Below are positions 22,701 through 31,749 of a DNA stretch of 64,000 bases, one piece after another. Each line of letters begins with the position of its first letter. Position 1 is the stretch's first letter. The DNA is from an uncultured Erysipelotrichaceae bacterium (GTDB taxonomy: Bacteria > Bacillota_I > Bacilli_A > Erysipelotrichales > Erysipelotrichaceae): positions 1-64,000 of the forward strand of contig CAMNFS010000002.1 of assembly GCA_946537255.1 (NCBI GenBank). Reading direction: 5' to 3'. The position numbers and the translations under genes were made by a program. The notes under the pieces are model-generated. The model had not been told where the DNA came from and did no database searches. It was given only the letters and a program-made list of their open reading frames with translations.

Positions 22701-23213
22701 ATGGAGAACAATACGTTTACAAGAATTGCGATGGTTGCCGCGGTCTATACTGTGCTCACCCTGGTTCTGTCGGAATTTTCCTTCGGACCGATACAGGTGC
22801 GGATCGCGGAAGGGCTGACCCTTCTGCCGATTTTCTGGAAGCCGGGCATCTGGGCAGTGACGCTTGGATGCTTTCTGAGCAATCTGATCGGAGTGGCCAT
22901 GAATGTAACGGGACCGATTGATATTGTGATCGGCACGCTGGCAACTTTTCTCGCGGCGGTGGCTACCTACCGACTGCGCTATATCCGGGTTGCCGGGATT
23001 CCGGTGCTTTCCATTCTGATGCCGGTGCTGTTCAACGGTGTATTTGTCGGCCTGGAGCTGGCGTGGATACTCAATCCGGACAACATTGCCGGGATGGCTC
23101 CGGTATACGGACTTGAGGTGGCGGTTGGGGAACTGATCGCAGTAATCATCGGATGGTTTGTACTGCATGAGCTTGACAAAAGAAAGATTTTTGAGGAAAA
23201 GAAATCTGTATGA
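22701..23213 (+). CDS. queT: QueT-family queuosine precursor transporter
   Basis: A 170-residue membrane protein with about five hydrophobic helices. EFSFGPIQVRIAEGLTLLPIF and the FWKPGIWAVTLGCFLSNL segment mark the QueT family, the substrate-specific (S) component of an ECF-type importer for a queuosine precursor such as preQ1. The ECF ATPases and T component are not in the window. I chose the ATG at 22701 for its AGGAG site; an in-frame ATG at 22638 would lie inside the structured leader. It overlaps the following peptidase gene by 4 nt and opens a long operon. Confidence 0.88.
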   Translation: MENNTFTRIAMVAAVYTVLTLVLSEFSFGPIQVRIAEGLTLLPIFWKPGIWAVTLGCFLSNLIGVAMNVTGPIDIVIGTLATFLAAVATYRLRYIRVAGIPVLSILMPVLFNGVFVGLELAWILNPDNIAGMAPVYGLEVAVGELIAVIIGWFVLHELDKRKIFEEKKSV

Positions 23214-24016
23214 AACGGTTTTTGACAGTCCTTCTGATTCTGCTCTTGTTTCTGCTTGGCATTGGCCTTTATGGTGTACTCACACAGAAAAGCGCCGTAC
23301 AGACGGAAACAAAAACAGAAACTGCACCGGCTGAAACAAGTGAACCCACGAAAGAGCCAATGGCTTCTTCTGAACCTGAACCAGCAGAGACAGAGGAACC
23401 TCAGACGCTGGATCCCTCGGTATTTACGGATACGGAGAGTCTTCTGATTGTCGCAAATAAAAAGCACAAACTGCCGGATGGCTATGTGCCGTCTGATCTT
23501 GTAGTACCGGAAATCCGTCAGACCCAGGGCTGCCAGATGAAGGCGGAGGCGGCTTCCATGATGAAGCAGATGGCGGATGCGGCGGCACAGGAAGGAGTTA
23601 CCCTGAGTATTTCGAGCGCATACCGCGGCGAGGAGTATCAGCGGCAGCTGTATAACAATTATTCTGCGAGTTATGGAACGGAAACTGCCGACACCATTTC
23701 CTCACGACCTGGATATTCGGATCATCAGACCGGACTTGCGGCGGATTTTGTGGAAGGGGACGGCAGTCTCAACGGCATTAATTTCAATCAGTCCTTTGAA
23801 GATACCCAGAGCGGCGTCTGGCTGAGGGAGCACGCGCATGAATACGGATTCATCATGCGCTATCCAAAGGGCAAGCAGGAGATCACCGGCTATGCGTATG
23901 AACCCTGGCATTTCCGGTATATCGGTGTGGATTACGCGACAAAAATCTATGAGACGGATGTATTTGAGTCCTTTGAGGAATATTTCGGCGTAGAAGGCGG
24001 TGACTACGCGGAATAA
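23210..24016 (+). CDS. M15-family D-alanyl-D-alanine carboxypeptidase (VanY-like)
   Basis: A 268-residue cell-envelope enzyme. A membrane anchor spans about residues 4-24, followed by a Pro/Glu/Thr-rich spacer (about 30-70) and the M15B peptidase domain. Zinc-binding motifs are SDHQTGLAADF (about 170-180) and EPWHFRYIG, with the SSAYRGEEYQ segment before them. It trims D-Ala from peptidoglycan stem peptides outside the cell. A second copy of the type is at 58460-59230. Here it is co-transcribed with queT and yesL-like genes, and no vancomycin resistance genes accompany it. Confidence 0.9.
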   Translation: MKRFLTVLLILLLFLLGIGLYGVLTQKSAVQTETKTETAPAETSEPTKEPMASSEPEPAETEEPQTLDPSVFTDTESLLIVANKKHKLPDGYVPSDLVVPEIRQTQGCQMKAEAASMMKQMADAAAQEGVTLSISSAYRGEEYQRQLYNNYSASYGTETADTISSRPGYSDHQTGLAADFVEGDGSLNGINFNQSFEDTQSGVWLREHAHEYGFIMRYPKGKQEITGYAYEPWHFRYIGVDYATKIYETDVFESFEEYFGVEGGDYAE

Positions 24017-24028
24017 ACGGAGCGGTGA

Positions 24029-24727
24029 ATGATGAAGAATGATATTTACAGAGAGCGGCCGTTCATGGTGTTTCTGTCCAGGCTGTTTGATATTCTGGTG
24101 CTGAATTTTCTGTGTCTGCTTCTGTGTATTCCCGTGATTACGGCTGCGGATGCGATTTCATCCATGTACTATGTCATGATGCGGATGATCCGGGATGAAG
24201 ATACCGGTACATTTCATGATTTCTTTCACTTCTTTGCCGGCAACTTCCTGAAGAGTCTTCCATTTGCCATCATTCTCACAGCGGTCAACGGAATGCTGTA
24301 TTTCTGGCTGATCGGAATGGCGTTTTCCTCCCGGACCAGTCCGGCCGGGTTTGGGGCTGTGATCGCTCTGACCTCGCTTTCCATCATTCTGTTTGCCTGG
24401 GTGCTTCTGCTGTTTGCGCGCTTCGATAATACGGTGGGGAATACGTTTGGAAATGCGGTGCGTCTTGCCACAGCCAATCCCGCCCGAAGCCTTGCGCTCC
24501 TGGCTGTCAACGGACTGATGACCGGATGGTTTCTGATCAGCCCGGATACGTTTGTCTATATTCTTGCGATCTGGCTGTTTCTTGGAATCGGCACAGCAGG
24601 ATATGTTTCCGCGCGCCTCGCGCTTCCGGTATTCGATGCCCTGATGCCGGAAAAGGAAACAATCCCCGATCCACTGGAAGAGGAGAAGGATGATGAAGGA
24701 ACTGGAAAAGGCGAAGAAGGTCTTTGA
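24029..24727 (+). CDS. YesL-family (DUF624) membrane protein
   Basis: A 232-residue protein with about five hydrophobic segments and the YesL-type N-terminus (FLSRLFDILVLNFLCLLLCIPVITA; the ITAADAISSMYYVMMRMIRDED part is typical). The family is often found near carbohydrate uptake genes in Bacillota but has no proven activity. The C-terminus is acidic and overlaps the phosphoglucomutase gene by 38 nt. The ATG at 24029 is the first of two (24032). Confidence 0.8.
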   Translation: MMKNDIYRERPFMVFLSRLFDILVLNFLCLLLCIPVITAADAISSMYYVMMRMIRDEDTGTFHDFFHFFAGNFLKSLPFAIILTAVNGMLYFWLIGMAFSSRTSPAGFGAVIALTSLSIILFAWVLLLFARFDNTVGNTFGNAVRLATANPARSLALLAVNGLMTGWFLISPDTFVYILAIWLFLGIGTAGYVSARLALPVFDALMPEKETIPDPLEEEKDDEGTGKGEEGL

Positions 24728-26423
24728 TCACTGGCTGAGTTCAGACTGTTTTGATTCTGATACAAAGAAAGAACTGATGGCGATCGCAGGGGATGACAGA
24801 GAAATTCTGGAGCGTTTCGGGAAGGATCTGGAATTCGGGACAGGCGGAATGCGGGGGATTCTCGGAGCCGGAATCAACCGGATCAACCGTTATACCGTCC
24901 GCCGGGCAACCTATGCCCTGGCACAGTGCCTGAAGGAAACAGGAGATACGGATAAAGGCGTGGTCATTGCCTATGACAGCCGCTTTGGAAGCAGAGAGTT
25001 TTCATTGGAAGCCGCGATGACTCTGAATGCATGCGGCATTCCTGCATACCGGTTTGAATCTCTGCGGCCGACGCCGGAACTCTCCTTCGCGGTAAGAAAG
25101 CTTGGATGTCTTGCGGGGATTGTCATCACCGCAAGCCATAATCCGGCGGAATACAACGGATATAAAGTGTACTGGCAGGATGGCGGACAGATTACGCTTA
25201 CCCATGCCAGGGAAATCATGAAAGCGTACGAAGAAATTCACACCTTTGAGGAAATCCCGGTGATTTCCATTCAGGAAGCGAAGGAACAGGGACTTTTTCA
25301 TGAGATCGGGGAAGAGATTGACAGTGCTTATTATGAAGCGGTAATGGACAGTGTGATTCATCCGGAACTGGCTGGAGAATATGGGCCGGCTCTTCGGATC
25401 GTCTATACCCCGCTGCACGGCACCGGCCGCATTCCGGTGATGAAGATTCTTGCGGATCTGGGGTTTGACGATGTGCATGTCGTAAAAGAGCAGGAGGATC
25501 CGGACGGCAGTTTTGCGACCTGCGAATATCCCAATCCCGAAGCGCGCGAGGCATGGAATCTGGCCCTGAAACTGGCTGAAAGGATTCACGCGGATCTTGT
25601 TCTGGCAACGGATCCGGACGCGGACCGGCTGGGTCTCTGGGTTCCGGATGACAGAGGCACCTATCATTTTTTCAACGGCAATATGACCGGTATTCTGCTT
25701 GCGGATTATATTCTGAAGGAAAAGAAGAACAGCGGAACGCTTCCGGACAACGCGGCGATTGGAAAGACCATTGTCTCTTCACAGATGGCTGTACCGCTGG
25801 CGGAAAAATACGGGGTCCGGCTGTTTGAGACGCTGACCGGGTTCAAATTCATCGGGGAAAAGATTCAGGAATTTGAGGAAAGCGGAGAATCCTGTTTTGT
25901 CTTTGGGTTTGAGGAAAGCTTCGGATGTCTTGCCGGCACCGCCGTCCGGGACAAGGACGCGGTTCAGGAAACCGCGCTTCTGTGTGAGGCAGCCGCGTTC
26001 TATCACTCCAAAGGGAAAACTCTGCTGGAAGTGATGGAGGATCTGTACCGGGAGTATGGATGGTTTCTGGAGGGACAGACCAGTGTCTCCTTTCAGGGAA
26101 TCAGCGGGAAGGAGCGGATGAAGCAGATCATGGAACAGCTGCGCAGCCATCCGCTGAAAGAGATTGCCGGAAAGAAAACACTGGCGATCCGTGATTATAA
26201 AACCGGGATCCGGACGGATCTTGAAAGCGGTGAGAAAAAGAAACTGGACCTTCCTTCTTCCAATGTGCTCTATTATGAGCTTGAAAAAGGCTGGTGTGCG
26301 GTGCGTCCGTCCGGTACCGAGCCGAAGATCAAGTTCTATTTCGGAACGGAAGCGGCGGAAAGAACCGCTGCCGAAGAAGAGCGGAAGGCAATGAAGCAGG
26401 CTCTGAAAGAGATCGGGGCCTGA
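24690..26423 (+). CDS. pgcA: Phosphoglucomutase/phosphomannomutase (alpha-D-phosphohexomutase)
   Basis: A 577-residue enzyme of the PgcA type, larger than the 450-residue GlmM. The active-site phosphoserine lies in VITASHNPAEYNGYK (Ser near 149), metal binding in ATDPDADRLG, sugar recognition in FGFEESFG, and phosphate binding in RPSGTEPKIKFY near the end. It interconverts glucose 1- and 6-phosphate, feeding UDP-glucose for glycolipids and wall polymers. It begins inside the 3' end of the yesL-like gene. Confidence 0.93.
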   Translation: MMKELEKAKKVFDHWLSSDCFDSDTKKELMAIAGDDREILERFGKDLEFGTGGMRGILGAGINRINRYTVRRATYALAQCLKETGDTDKGVVIAYDSRFGSREFSLEAAMTLNACGIPAYRFESLRPTPELSFAVRKLGCLAGIVITASHNPAEYNGYKVYWQDGGQITLTHAREIMKAYEEIHTFEEIPVISIQEAKEQGLFHEIGEEIDSAYYEAVMDSVIHPELAGEYGPALRIVYTPLHGTGRIPVMKILADLGFDDVHVVKEQEDPDGSFATCEYPNPEAREAWNLALKLAERIHADLVLATDPDADRLGLWVPDDRGTYHFFNGNMTGILLADYILKEKKNSGTLPDNAAIGKTIVSSQMAVPLAEKYGVRLFETLTGFKFIGEKIQEFEESGESCFVFGFEESFGCLAGTAVRDKDAVQETALLCEAAAFYHSKGKTLLEVMEDLYREYGWFLEGQTSVSFQGISGKERMKQIMEQLRSHPLKEIAGKKTLAIRDYKTGIRTDLESGEKKKLDLPSSNVLYYELEKGWCAVRPSGTEPKIKFYFGTEAAERTAAEEERKAMKQALKEIGA

Positions 26424-26455
26424 TTGAACAGGAATAAGACAGAAGATGAGGAACA

Positions 26456-27088
26456 ATGATGACAAAGGGAAAATTCATCACGTTTGAAGGGCCGGACGGC
26501 AGCGGCAAGACCACGGTTTCAAAAATGGTGTGCGCGCGGCTTGAACAGATGGGGATTCCGGTACGCTACAGCCGGGAGCCAGGCGGCTCCAGGATTGCCG
26601 AAAAAATCCGGGATATCATTCTGGATCCGGAGAATACCGATATGGACGCCCGCTGCGAAGCGCTGCTTTACGCCGCCAGCCGCCGCCAGCATCTTGTCGA
26701 GATCGTTCTTCCATCTCTTGCGGAAGGAACCCATGTGATCTGTGATCGGTTTGTGGACAGCTCGGCTGCCTATCAGGGCTATGGGCGGCAGATCGGCGTG
26801 GATGAGGTTCTGGAAATGAACCGTTTTGCGACCGGCGGAATGATGCCGGACAGAACCATCTTTCTTGACGTTCCGGCTTCTCTGGGACTGGAGCGGATCC
26901 GTCTTAACGCACGGGAAACAGACCGGATGGACAGTGAAAGCATGGAGTTTCATCAGAAGGTTTATGAGGGATATCAGAAGGTTGCCGAAAAAGCCGGCAG
27001 CCGGATGGTGCGGATTGATGCCTCCAGAAGCCTGGATGAGGTTACGGAGGACGCGCTTGCGGCGGTTCTGGAGCTGATCCATGGCTGA
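26456..27088 (+). CDS. tmk: Thymidylate kinase
   Basis: A 210-residue dTMP kinase making dTDP from dTMP and ATP. The P-loop is FEGPDGSGKTT, the DR(F/Y) motif is CDRFVDSSAAYQGYGR, and the LID region contains LNARETDRMD. The Arg-rich P-loop variant of type I enzymes is absent. It overlaps holB by 8 nt, and tmk-holB-ricT-rsmI is a conserved Bacillota gene order. Confidence 0.95.
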   Translation: MMTKGKFITFEGPDGSGKTTVSKMVCARLEQMGIPVRYSREPGGSRIAEKIRDIILDPENTDMDARCEALLYAASRRQHLVEIVLPSLAEGTHVICDRFVDSSAAYQGYGRQIGVDEVLEMNRFATGGMMPDRTIFLDVPASLGLERIRLNARETDRMDSESMEFHQKVYEGYQKVAEKAGSRMVRIDASRSLDEVTEDALAAVLELIHG

Positions 27089-28211
27089 GGCAAAGCTCAC
27101 TGCCGCAGATAAAAAGCTGCTTGCGCAGGAGGCGGAAAAGGAGGAAATGGAAAAACGGCAGGCGGAGAACCGTGCTGTCTTTTTCCAGCTGTTCCAGAAG
27201 ATGCCGCAGTTTTCGCTTCTGAATGAAATGCTGAAAAAAGACTCGCTGTTTCATGCCTATTTCTTTTCCGGACCGGAGAATTCCCTGAAAAAGGAAGCGG
27301 CGATGCTGTTTGCGGCGAGTATTCTGACCCGTTCCCGTTCACTGCTCAATGAAGCAAAGGCGGATCCTTCGCTCAGGGACACCGCTGCGGCGATCTACCG
27401 GGGAGATTATGGAGATTTTATCTTTCTGGACGGAAGCCGCAAGGAGGCGATCAAGAAGGAAGAGATCGACAGTCTTCAGCAGCGCTTCTCCAGAACGGCT
27501 TCCGGCGGGTTTGGACGGAAGGTATATGTGATTCACCGCTTTGAGAATACGAGTATCGGGGCAATGAACAGCCTGCTGAAGTTTCTCGAGGAGCCATCCA
27601 GCGAGGTATACGCGATTCTGACCGCGGATAATGCCGAGCGGGTGCTGGAAACCATCCGCAGCCGCTGTATCTGTATCCCGTTTCAGCCTCTTTCCGCCAG
27701 GGTGATCAGCGAATTCATTGAAAAAGCCGGAGTGGATGAAGAGGATGCACCTCTGCTCTCCTGCATCGTAAAGGATCTTTCCGCCATTCCGGATACCGCC
27801 GCGTCCGCTTCCTTTCAGGCGGCGAAGCATATGTTCCAACAGTATGCCGAAGGCGGAAGAGAACGTCGGCTTCTGTATGTCGACTATGAATCGAGATACC
27901 GGGCAAAGGCGGGAAGTGACACCTCGGAAGGGGTGAAGCAGAAGGATGCCAGAGACCAGAATGTGGATACGCTGGATTATTTTTTCAGTTTTCTTCTGAA
28001 GTTTTTTATGGATGCCCTGTCATATGACGGCGGCACGACCTCATGGTATCATAGGGCTGTGTCGGCGGAAAAAGTTCAGAATACCCGCCGGCAGCTGACA
28101 GAAAAAGTAAAGATCGCGGGAGAATCCCGTGACCGTGTCAACAGAAACAATGATCTGAGCCTGCTTCTGGCACAGGCATTGTTCAGACTGGAGGAATGCA
28201 CCAATGATTAA
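27081..28211 (+). CDS. holB: DNA polymerase III subunit delta'
   Basis: A 376-residue clamp-loader protein. After a charged N-terminal helix (about 1-35) comes the AAA+ fold with FHAYFFSGP, VYVIHRFENTSIGAMNSLLKFLEEPSSEVYAILTA (split here by its own Walker-B-like and SRC elements) and the sensor ETIRSRC. The P-loop is degenerate, as usual for delta', which does not hydrolyse ATP. The N-terminal extension and low-complexity insertion near 280 are longer than in typical homologues. Overlaps with tmk and ricT indicate translational coupling. Confidence 0.88.
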   Translation: MAEAKLTAADKKLLAQEAEKEEMEKRQAENRAVFFQLFQKMPQFSLLNEMLKKDSLFHAYFFSGPENSLKKEAAMLFAASILTRSRSLLNEAKADPSLRDTAAAIYRGDYGDFIFLDGSRKEAIKKEEIDSLQQRFSRTASGGFGRKVYVIHRFENTSIGAMNSLLKFLEEPSSEVYAILTADNAERVLETIRSRCICIPFQPLSARVISEFIEKAGVDEEDAPLLSCIVKDLSAIPDTAASASFQAAKHMFQQYAEGGRERRLLYVDYESRYRAKAGSDTSEGVKQKDARDQNVDTLDYFFSFLLKFFMDALSYDGGTTSWYHRAVSAEKVQNTRRQLTEKVKIAGESRDRVNRNNDLSLLLAQALFRLEECTND

Positions 28212-29469
28212 CAGAGAAACAGACACAAGAGTTCCCCGGGCTGCCGAACAGCCGTCTGTCCATTATGACTATTCCGTATCGGTCCGCTTTCGGAACAGCG
28301 GCCGGTCCTATTCATTCGGAACCAGCAGGAATGATCTGAAGCCCGGTGACAAAGTGGTTGTGGAGACAAGTCAGGGCATGGAGCTGGGGGAAGTACAGGG
28401 CGGATGTACGAGCACATCGATCTATCCTTCTTCCCGGATGCCGTCAAAGCCGATTCTCAGAAAAGCAGACGCAAATGATCTGCAGGATTACGAAGACAAT
28501 CTCAGAGCCGGCAAGGAGGCGTTCAGGATCTGTGAACAGGAGATCAGGGATCTGGATCTTTCCATGCATCTGCTGTCGGCGGAATACATGCTGGACCGCT
28601 CCAAGATTCTGTTTGTCTATCAGGCGGAACAGCGGGTGGATTTCCGGGAGCTGCTCAAGCGGCTGGGAAGCCGCCTGCACTGCCGGATTGAACTGCGTCA
28701 GATCGGTGAGCGCGACAAGGCAAAGATGATCGGCGGAATCGGCATGTGCGGGATGGAATGCTGCTGCGCAAGATTCAAGACCAAGACCGATGTAATATCC
28801 ATCAATATGGCCAAGAATCAGCTGCTGGCACTGAATACGGAAAAACTGTCCGGCATGTGCGGAAAGCTGATGTGCTGTCTGAAGTATGAGGACGCCAATT
28901 ACAAAGAGATCACAGCCGGACTTCCCAAGATGGGCGCGCATGTGGAATATCAGGGCGTGATGTACCGGGTGACCTCCATGAACGTCATGACCAATGAGGC
29001 CAGGCTGGAAAACAGTGAAAGCTATCAAGTGATTACGATTGACGAGCTTCGGGAGAATACGGTCGTCCGCAAGGGAATTGCGGTAGGCAGAAAGAGCCGC
29101 GAGAGAAACCAGAAGCAGACGCACATCGCTCCGGGTGTACGGGATGTCAAGGAGCCCCGGGCAGCCTTCTCCGCCAGTGACAGTGAAAAGAGCCGCGGGA
29201 TCTCGGCGGAATCCAAGGATACCTCTCATCAGAAAGAAGCGGAGCTCAGGAATCTGCGCAATGAGCGCCGTTCCAAACCTCAGAAGGAAGCTGCCTCCGC
29301 TTCATCCGGAAGCCGCCGCGGCGGAAACAGCAGCAGCGGCGGAAACAGGCAGCGCCGGGAGAACCGCCGTCGGCCGGAGCCGCAGACAAATAACCCCAAC
29401 GTTACGGTAAGGAGTTTCAAATCCTCGAAGAAAAAAGCGGAAGAAGCCGCCAGGGGAAGCGAAAAATGA
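28204..29469 (+). CDS. ricT: RicT/YaaT (PSP1 domain) regulator
   Basis: A 421-residue protein with a PSP1 domain. Cys-rich segments MCGMECCCARF and SGMCGKLMCCLKYE (about 180-225) match those that bind 4Fe-4S clusters in the RicAFT (Y-complex) of B. subtilis, which helps RNase Y mature mRNAs. The last 130 residues form a basic, Ser/Gly/Arg-rich disordered tail (SRRGGNSSSGGNRQRRENRR) that the B. subtilis protein lacks and that could bind RNA. RicA and RicF are not encoded here. It overlaps both neighbours. Confidence 0.9.
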   Translation: MINRETDTRVPRAAEQPSVHYDYSVSVRFRNSGRSYSFGTSRNDLKPGDKVVVETSQGMELGEVQGGCTSTSIYPSSRMPSKPILRKADANDLQDYEDNLRAGKEAFRICEQEIRDLDLSMHLLSAEYMLDRSKILFVYQAEQRVDFRELLKRLGSRLHCRIELRQIGERDKAKMIGGIGMCGMECCCARFKTKTDVISINMAKNQLLALNTEKLSGMCGKLMCCLKYEDANYKEITAGLPKMGAHVEYQGVMYRVTSMNVMTNEARLENSESYQVITIDELRENTVVRKGIAVGRKSRERNQKQTHIAPGVRDVKEPRAAFSASDSEKSRGISAESKDTSHQKEAELRNLRNERRSKPQKEAASASSGSRRGGNSSSGGNRQRRENRRRPEPQTNNPNVTVRSFKSSKKKAEEAARGSEK

Positions 29470-30320
29470 TCCGGCAGAAAAGCTTTGAAAACGAAAAGCC
29501 GACCCTGTATCTTGTCGCAACACCGATAGGGAATCTTTCGGAAATGACACCGCGGGCAGTTGAAATACTGAAAAGTGTCAATGTGATTGCCTGTGAGGAT
29601 ACCCGGACCAGCGGGCAGATGCTGAAGCATTTTGATATTCATAACCGTCTGATCTCCTATCAGAATTTCAATGAAGAAAGCTCCACCCATGGCATTATCG
29701 GAATGCTTGCGCAGGGACAGAACATCGCGCTGATTTCAGATGCGGGGTATCCCCTGATCAACGATCCCGGCCAGCGGGTGGTAAGCGAGGCTTCCGCACT
29801 CGGATATAATGTTGTGCCGGTTTCCGGAAGTTCCGCGGTGCTCAACGCCCTCGTTGCCAGCGGCCTGGTGGCGCAGCCGTTTCTGTTTGTCGGCTTTCTG
29901 CCGCAGTCGGATACGGAGCGCCGTCGCAGACTGAAGGAATTTGCGAACTATCCGATGACACTGATCTTCTATGAAAGTCCTCACCGCATCACCCGCTGTC
30001 TGAAGTCCTGCCTTGAAATACTCGGTGACCGCCGCTGTGTGCTGGCGCGGGAAATGACCAAGCTCCATGAGGAATTCATCCGCGGAACCGTGAAGGAAAT
30101 CCTTGAGGTTTCCGAAGAACTCAAGGGAGAAATGGTCATTGTCATGGATGGAAACAAGGACGACTACCGGAAGGATGTTGACTACAGCGCGCTGATCAAC
30201 ATGGTCCATGAAAGAGTTGCCTCCGGCATGGCCCGCTCGGAAGCGGTCAGGGAAGTGGCAAGCTCGGCCGGCATTTCCCGGAACCGGCTGTATGATCTTT
30301 TTCATAACAGAGAAAGCTGA
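29466..30320 (+). CDS. rsmI: 16S rRNA (cytidine(1402)-2'-O)-methyltransferase
   Basis: A 284-residue tetrapyrrole-methylase-fold enzyme that methylates the ribose of C1402 in the decoding centre. Diagnostic motifs are YLVATPIGNLSEMTPRA, ACEDTRTSGQML, ALISDAGYPLINDPG and FVGFLPQ. A C-terminal helical domain follows (EAVREVASSAGISRNRLYDLF). The start codon overlaps the ricT stop (ATGA). Confidence 0.95.
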   Translation: MIRQKSFENEKPTLYLVATPIGNLSEMTPRAVEILKSVNVIACEDTRTSGQMLKHFDIHNRLISYQNFNEESSTHGIIGMLAQGQNIALISDAGYPLINDPGQRVVSEASALGYNVVPVSGSSAVLNALVASGLVAQPFLFVGFLPQSDTERRRRLKEFANYPMTLIFYESPHRITRCLKSCLEILGDRRCVLAREMTKLHEEFIRGTVKEILEVSEELKGEMVIVMDGNKDDYRKDVDYSALINMVHERVASGMARSEAVREVASSAGISRNRLYDLFHNRES

Positions 30321-30334
30321 AGGGAGAAAGGAAT

Positions 30335-31027
30335 ATGGCAACAGCTGTATATATTGCGGCGGCAGTTCTTCCGGCTGTGTTTCTGATGGTTTATATCTAC
30401 CGTCAGGACAAGGTGGAAAAAGAACCGGGCGGACTGCTTCTGAAACTGGTCTTCGCCGGAGTGCTGTCGGCTTTTGCGGCAATTGTTCTGGAACAGGCCG
30501 CGGATTATGTCATGTCCATGTTCAAGTATTCCTCGGAAACGGATTATCTGATCAAATCAGCTGTTTCCGTGGGAATTGCTGAGGAGGCGAGCAAGCTGTT
30601 CTTCCTGTATCACGGATCCTGGAATGATCACAACTTCAATTACCTGTTTGACGGAGTGGTATATGCCGTATTTGTATCACTGGGCTTTGCGGCGCTTGAG
30701 AATGTGTTCTATGTGTTCTCCTATGGACTCTCGGTTGCTCTTCCAAGAGCGCTGCTTTCCATACCCGGACATATGTGTTTTGCGGTGTTCATGGGACTGT
30801 TCTATGGAACCGCCAAGAAACATGATATCTACGGAAGGGTGAAGGAAAGAAAGCGGGATCTGTTTCTGGCATTTCTGATTCCTGCCTTCTTTCACAGCTT
30901 CTACGATGCCTGTGCAATGGTGGAATCCGACACATCGATGACGATATTCGCCATATTCATTCTCATCATGTATGGACTGGCGTATGCTCTGATCCGCAGA
31001 ACATCAAAAAAGGATAAGGAATTCTGA
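30335..31027 (+). CDS. prsW: PrsW-family intramembrane metalloprotease (second copy)
   Basis: A 230-residue membrane protein with about seven helices and the PrsW motifs AEEASK (about 82-87), PGHMCFAVFMGLFYG and FFHSFYDAC. It shares only family motifs with the other copy at 1472-2230, so the two are old paralogues with probably different substrates. It ends the queT-to-rsmI operon, 15 nt after rsmI. Confidence 0.83.
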   Translation: MATAVYIAAAVLPAVFLMVYIYRQDKVEKEPGGLLLKLVFAGVLSAFAAIVLEQAADYVMSMFKYSSETDYLIKSAVSVGIAEEASKLFFLYHGSWNDHNFNYLFDGVVYAVFVSLGFAALENVFYVFSYGLSVALPRALLSIPGHMCFAVFMGLFYGTAKKHDIYGRVKERKRDLFLAFLIPAFFHSFYDACAMVESDTSMTIFAIFILIMYGLAYALIRRTSKKDKEF

Positions 31028-31049
31028 GGCACTCTCCGGGTGCCTTTTT
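31027..31049 (+). terminator. Rho-independent terminator
   Basis: AGGCAC (31027-31032) pairs with GTGCCT (31040-31045), followed by TTTT. It ends the long operon. Confidence 0.8.
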
Positions 31050-31062
31050 GTTAAGACAGAAA

Positions 31063-31082
31063 GAAAACCGCACAGCGCGGTT
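31063..31082 (-). terminator. Terminator of the 162-residue gene
   Basis: On the minus strand AACCGC pairs with GCGGTT and is followed by TTC-rich sequence, directly after the stop at 31086. Confidence 0.7.
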
Positions 31083-31085
31083 ATG

Positions 31086-31574
31086 TCAGAAGGGAAGATC
31101 GTCGCTGGAAGGATCGTACAGGATTCCTTCCGGTTCAAGATCCTCCAGTCCCTGTTTCATAGAGAGGACACGGGAGATTTCTGATTCGATTTCCCGGTGC
31201 ATGGCCTTCAGGGATTCGAGGTAGAAGTCCTGCAGCTGGGTATTGTTTACGAGCTGATCCCATTGCGGAAAGACTTCCTTCAGCGCGCTTCCAAGTCTTG
31301 ATCCCTGAGTCAGTTCAAGCAGACTGGCCCGGGGATTGGTTTCTCCGATCAAAGAGGAGATCATCTGCCCGATCACTTCGCATTCAAGCTGACTGCGGAA
31401 GAGTTTCTCATTTCCGGTATACGGATCAGACGAAAGCGCGTGATGAAGGGCAGACATGACCTCCGGGGAACTGGCTGCTTCCTGCATCATCTGCCGGTAT
31501 TCATCCACCATGAATCCTGCGACCGCCTTTTTCGCTTCCTTCCTTCTGCGTTTCTTTCTCATCGCTCCTGCCAT
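31086..31574 (-). CDS. Hypothetical protein, basic N-terminus
   Basis: A 162-residue soluble, mostly helical protein that I do not recognise. It starts MAGAMRKKRRRKEAKK, a strongly basic stretch that could touch nucleic acid, and ends acidic (SSDDLPF). There is no membrane segment. I chose the ATG at 31574 because GGAGG lies 7 nt upstream with a TATTCT -10 (TGCTATTCT) before it; longer in-frame starts overlap that promoter. It is monocistronic, convergent with the prsW copy and divergent from the leucine operon. Confidence 0.7.
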   Translation of the reverse strand: MAGAMRKKRRRKEAKKAVAGFMVDEYRQMMQEAASSPEVMSALHHALSSDPYTGNEKLFRSQLECEVIGQMISSLIGETNPRASLLELTQGSRLGSALKEVFPQWDQLVNNTQLQDFYLESLKAMHREIESEISRVLSMKQGLEDLEPEGILYDPSSDDLPF

Positions 31575-31704
31575 AAAAACCTCCGACTTCCTGTAGAATA
31601 GCACATTATGAATCATTTCTTCTGTTTTCCCATCAGAAAAGCGATGGAAAAGAAAGCGGCCGGGACAGCCCGTACATCCTGCATGCCCATGGCAAGAAAA
31701 TTTC

Positions 31705-31749
31705 TTGACGAATAAACCGGCAGTTGATAGTATTTTGCCAATAGGCAAA
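31705..31749 (+). promoter_or_regulatory. Leucine operon promoter with inverted repeat at the start site
   Basis: TTGACG (31705-31710) and TAGTAT (31728-31733) are separated by 17 nt, a near-ideal housekeeping promoter. TTTGCC-N4-GGCAAA (31734-31749) covers the expected transcription start and could be a repressor site in addition to the T-box. Confidence 0.75.

Noticed and set aside
23210..24016. Vancomycin resistance (vanY) determinant
   Set aside because: No vanHAX or vanRS genes accompany it; it is a general M15 carboxypeptidase.
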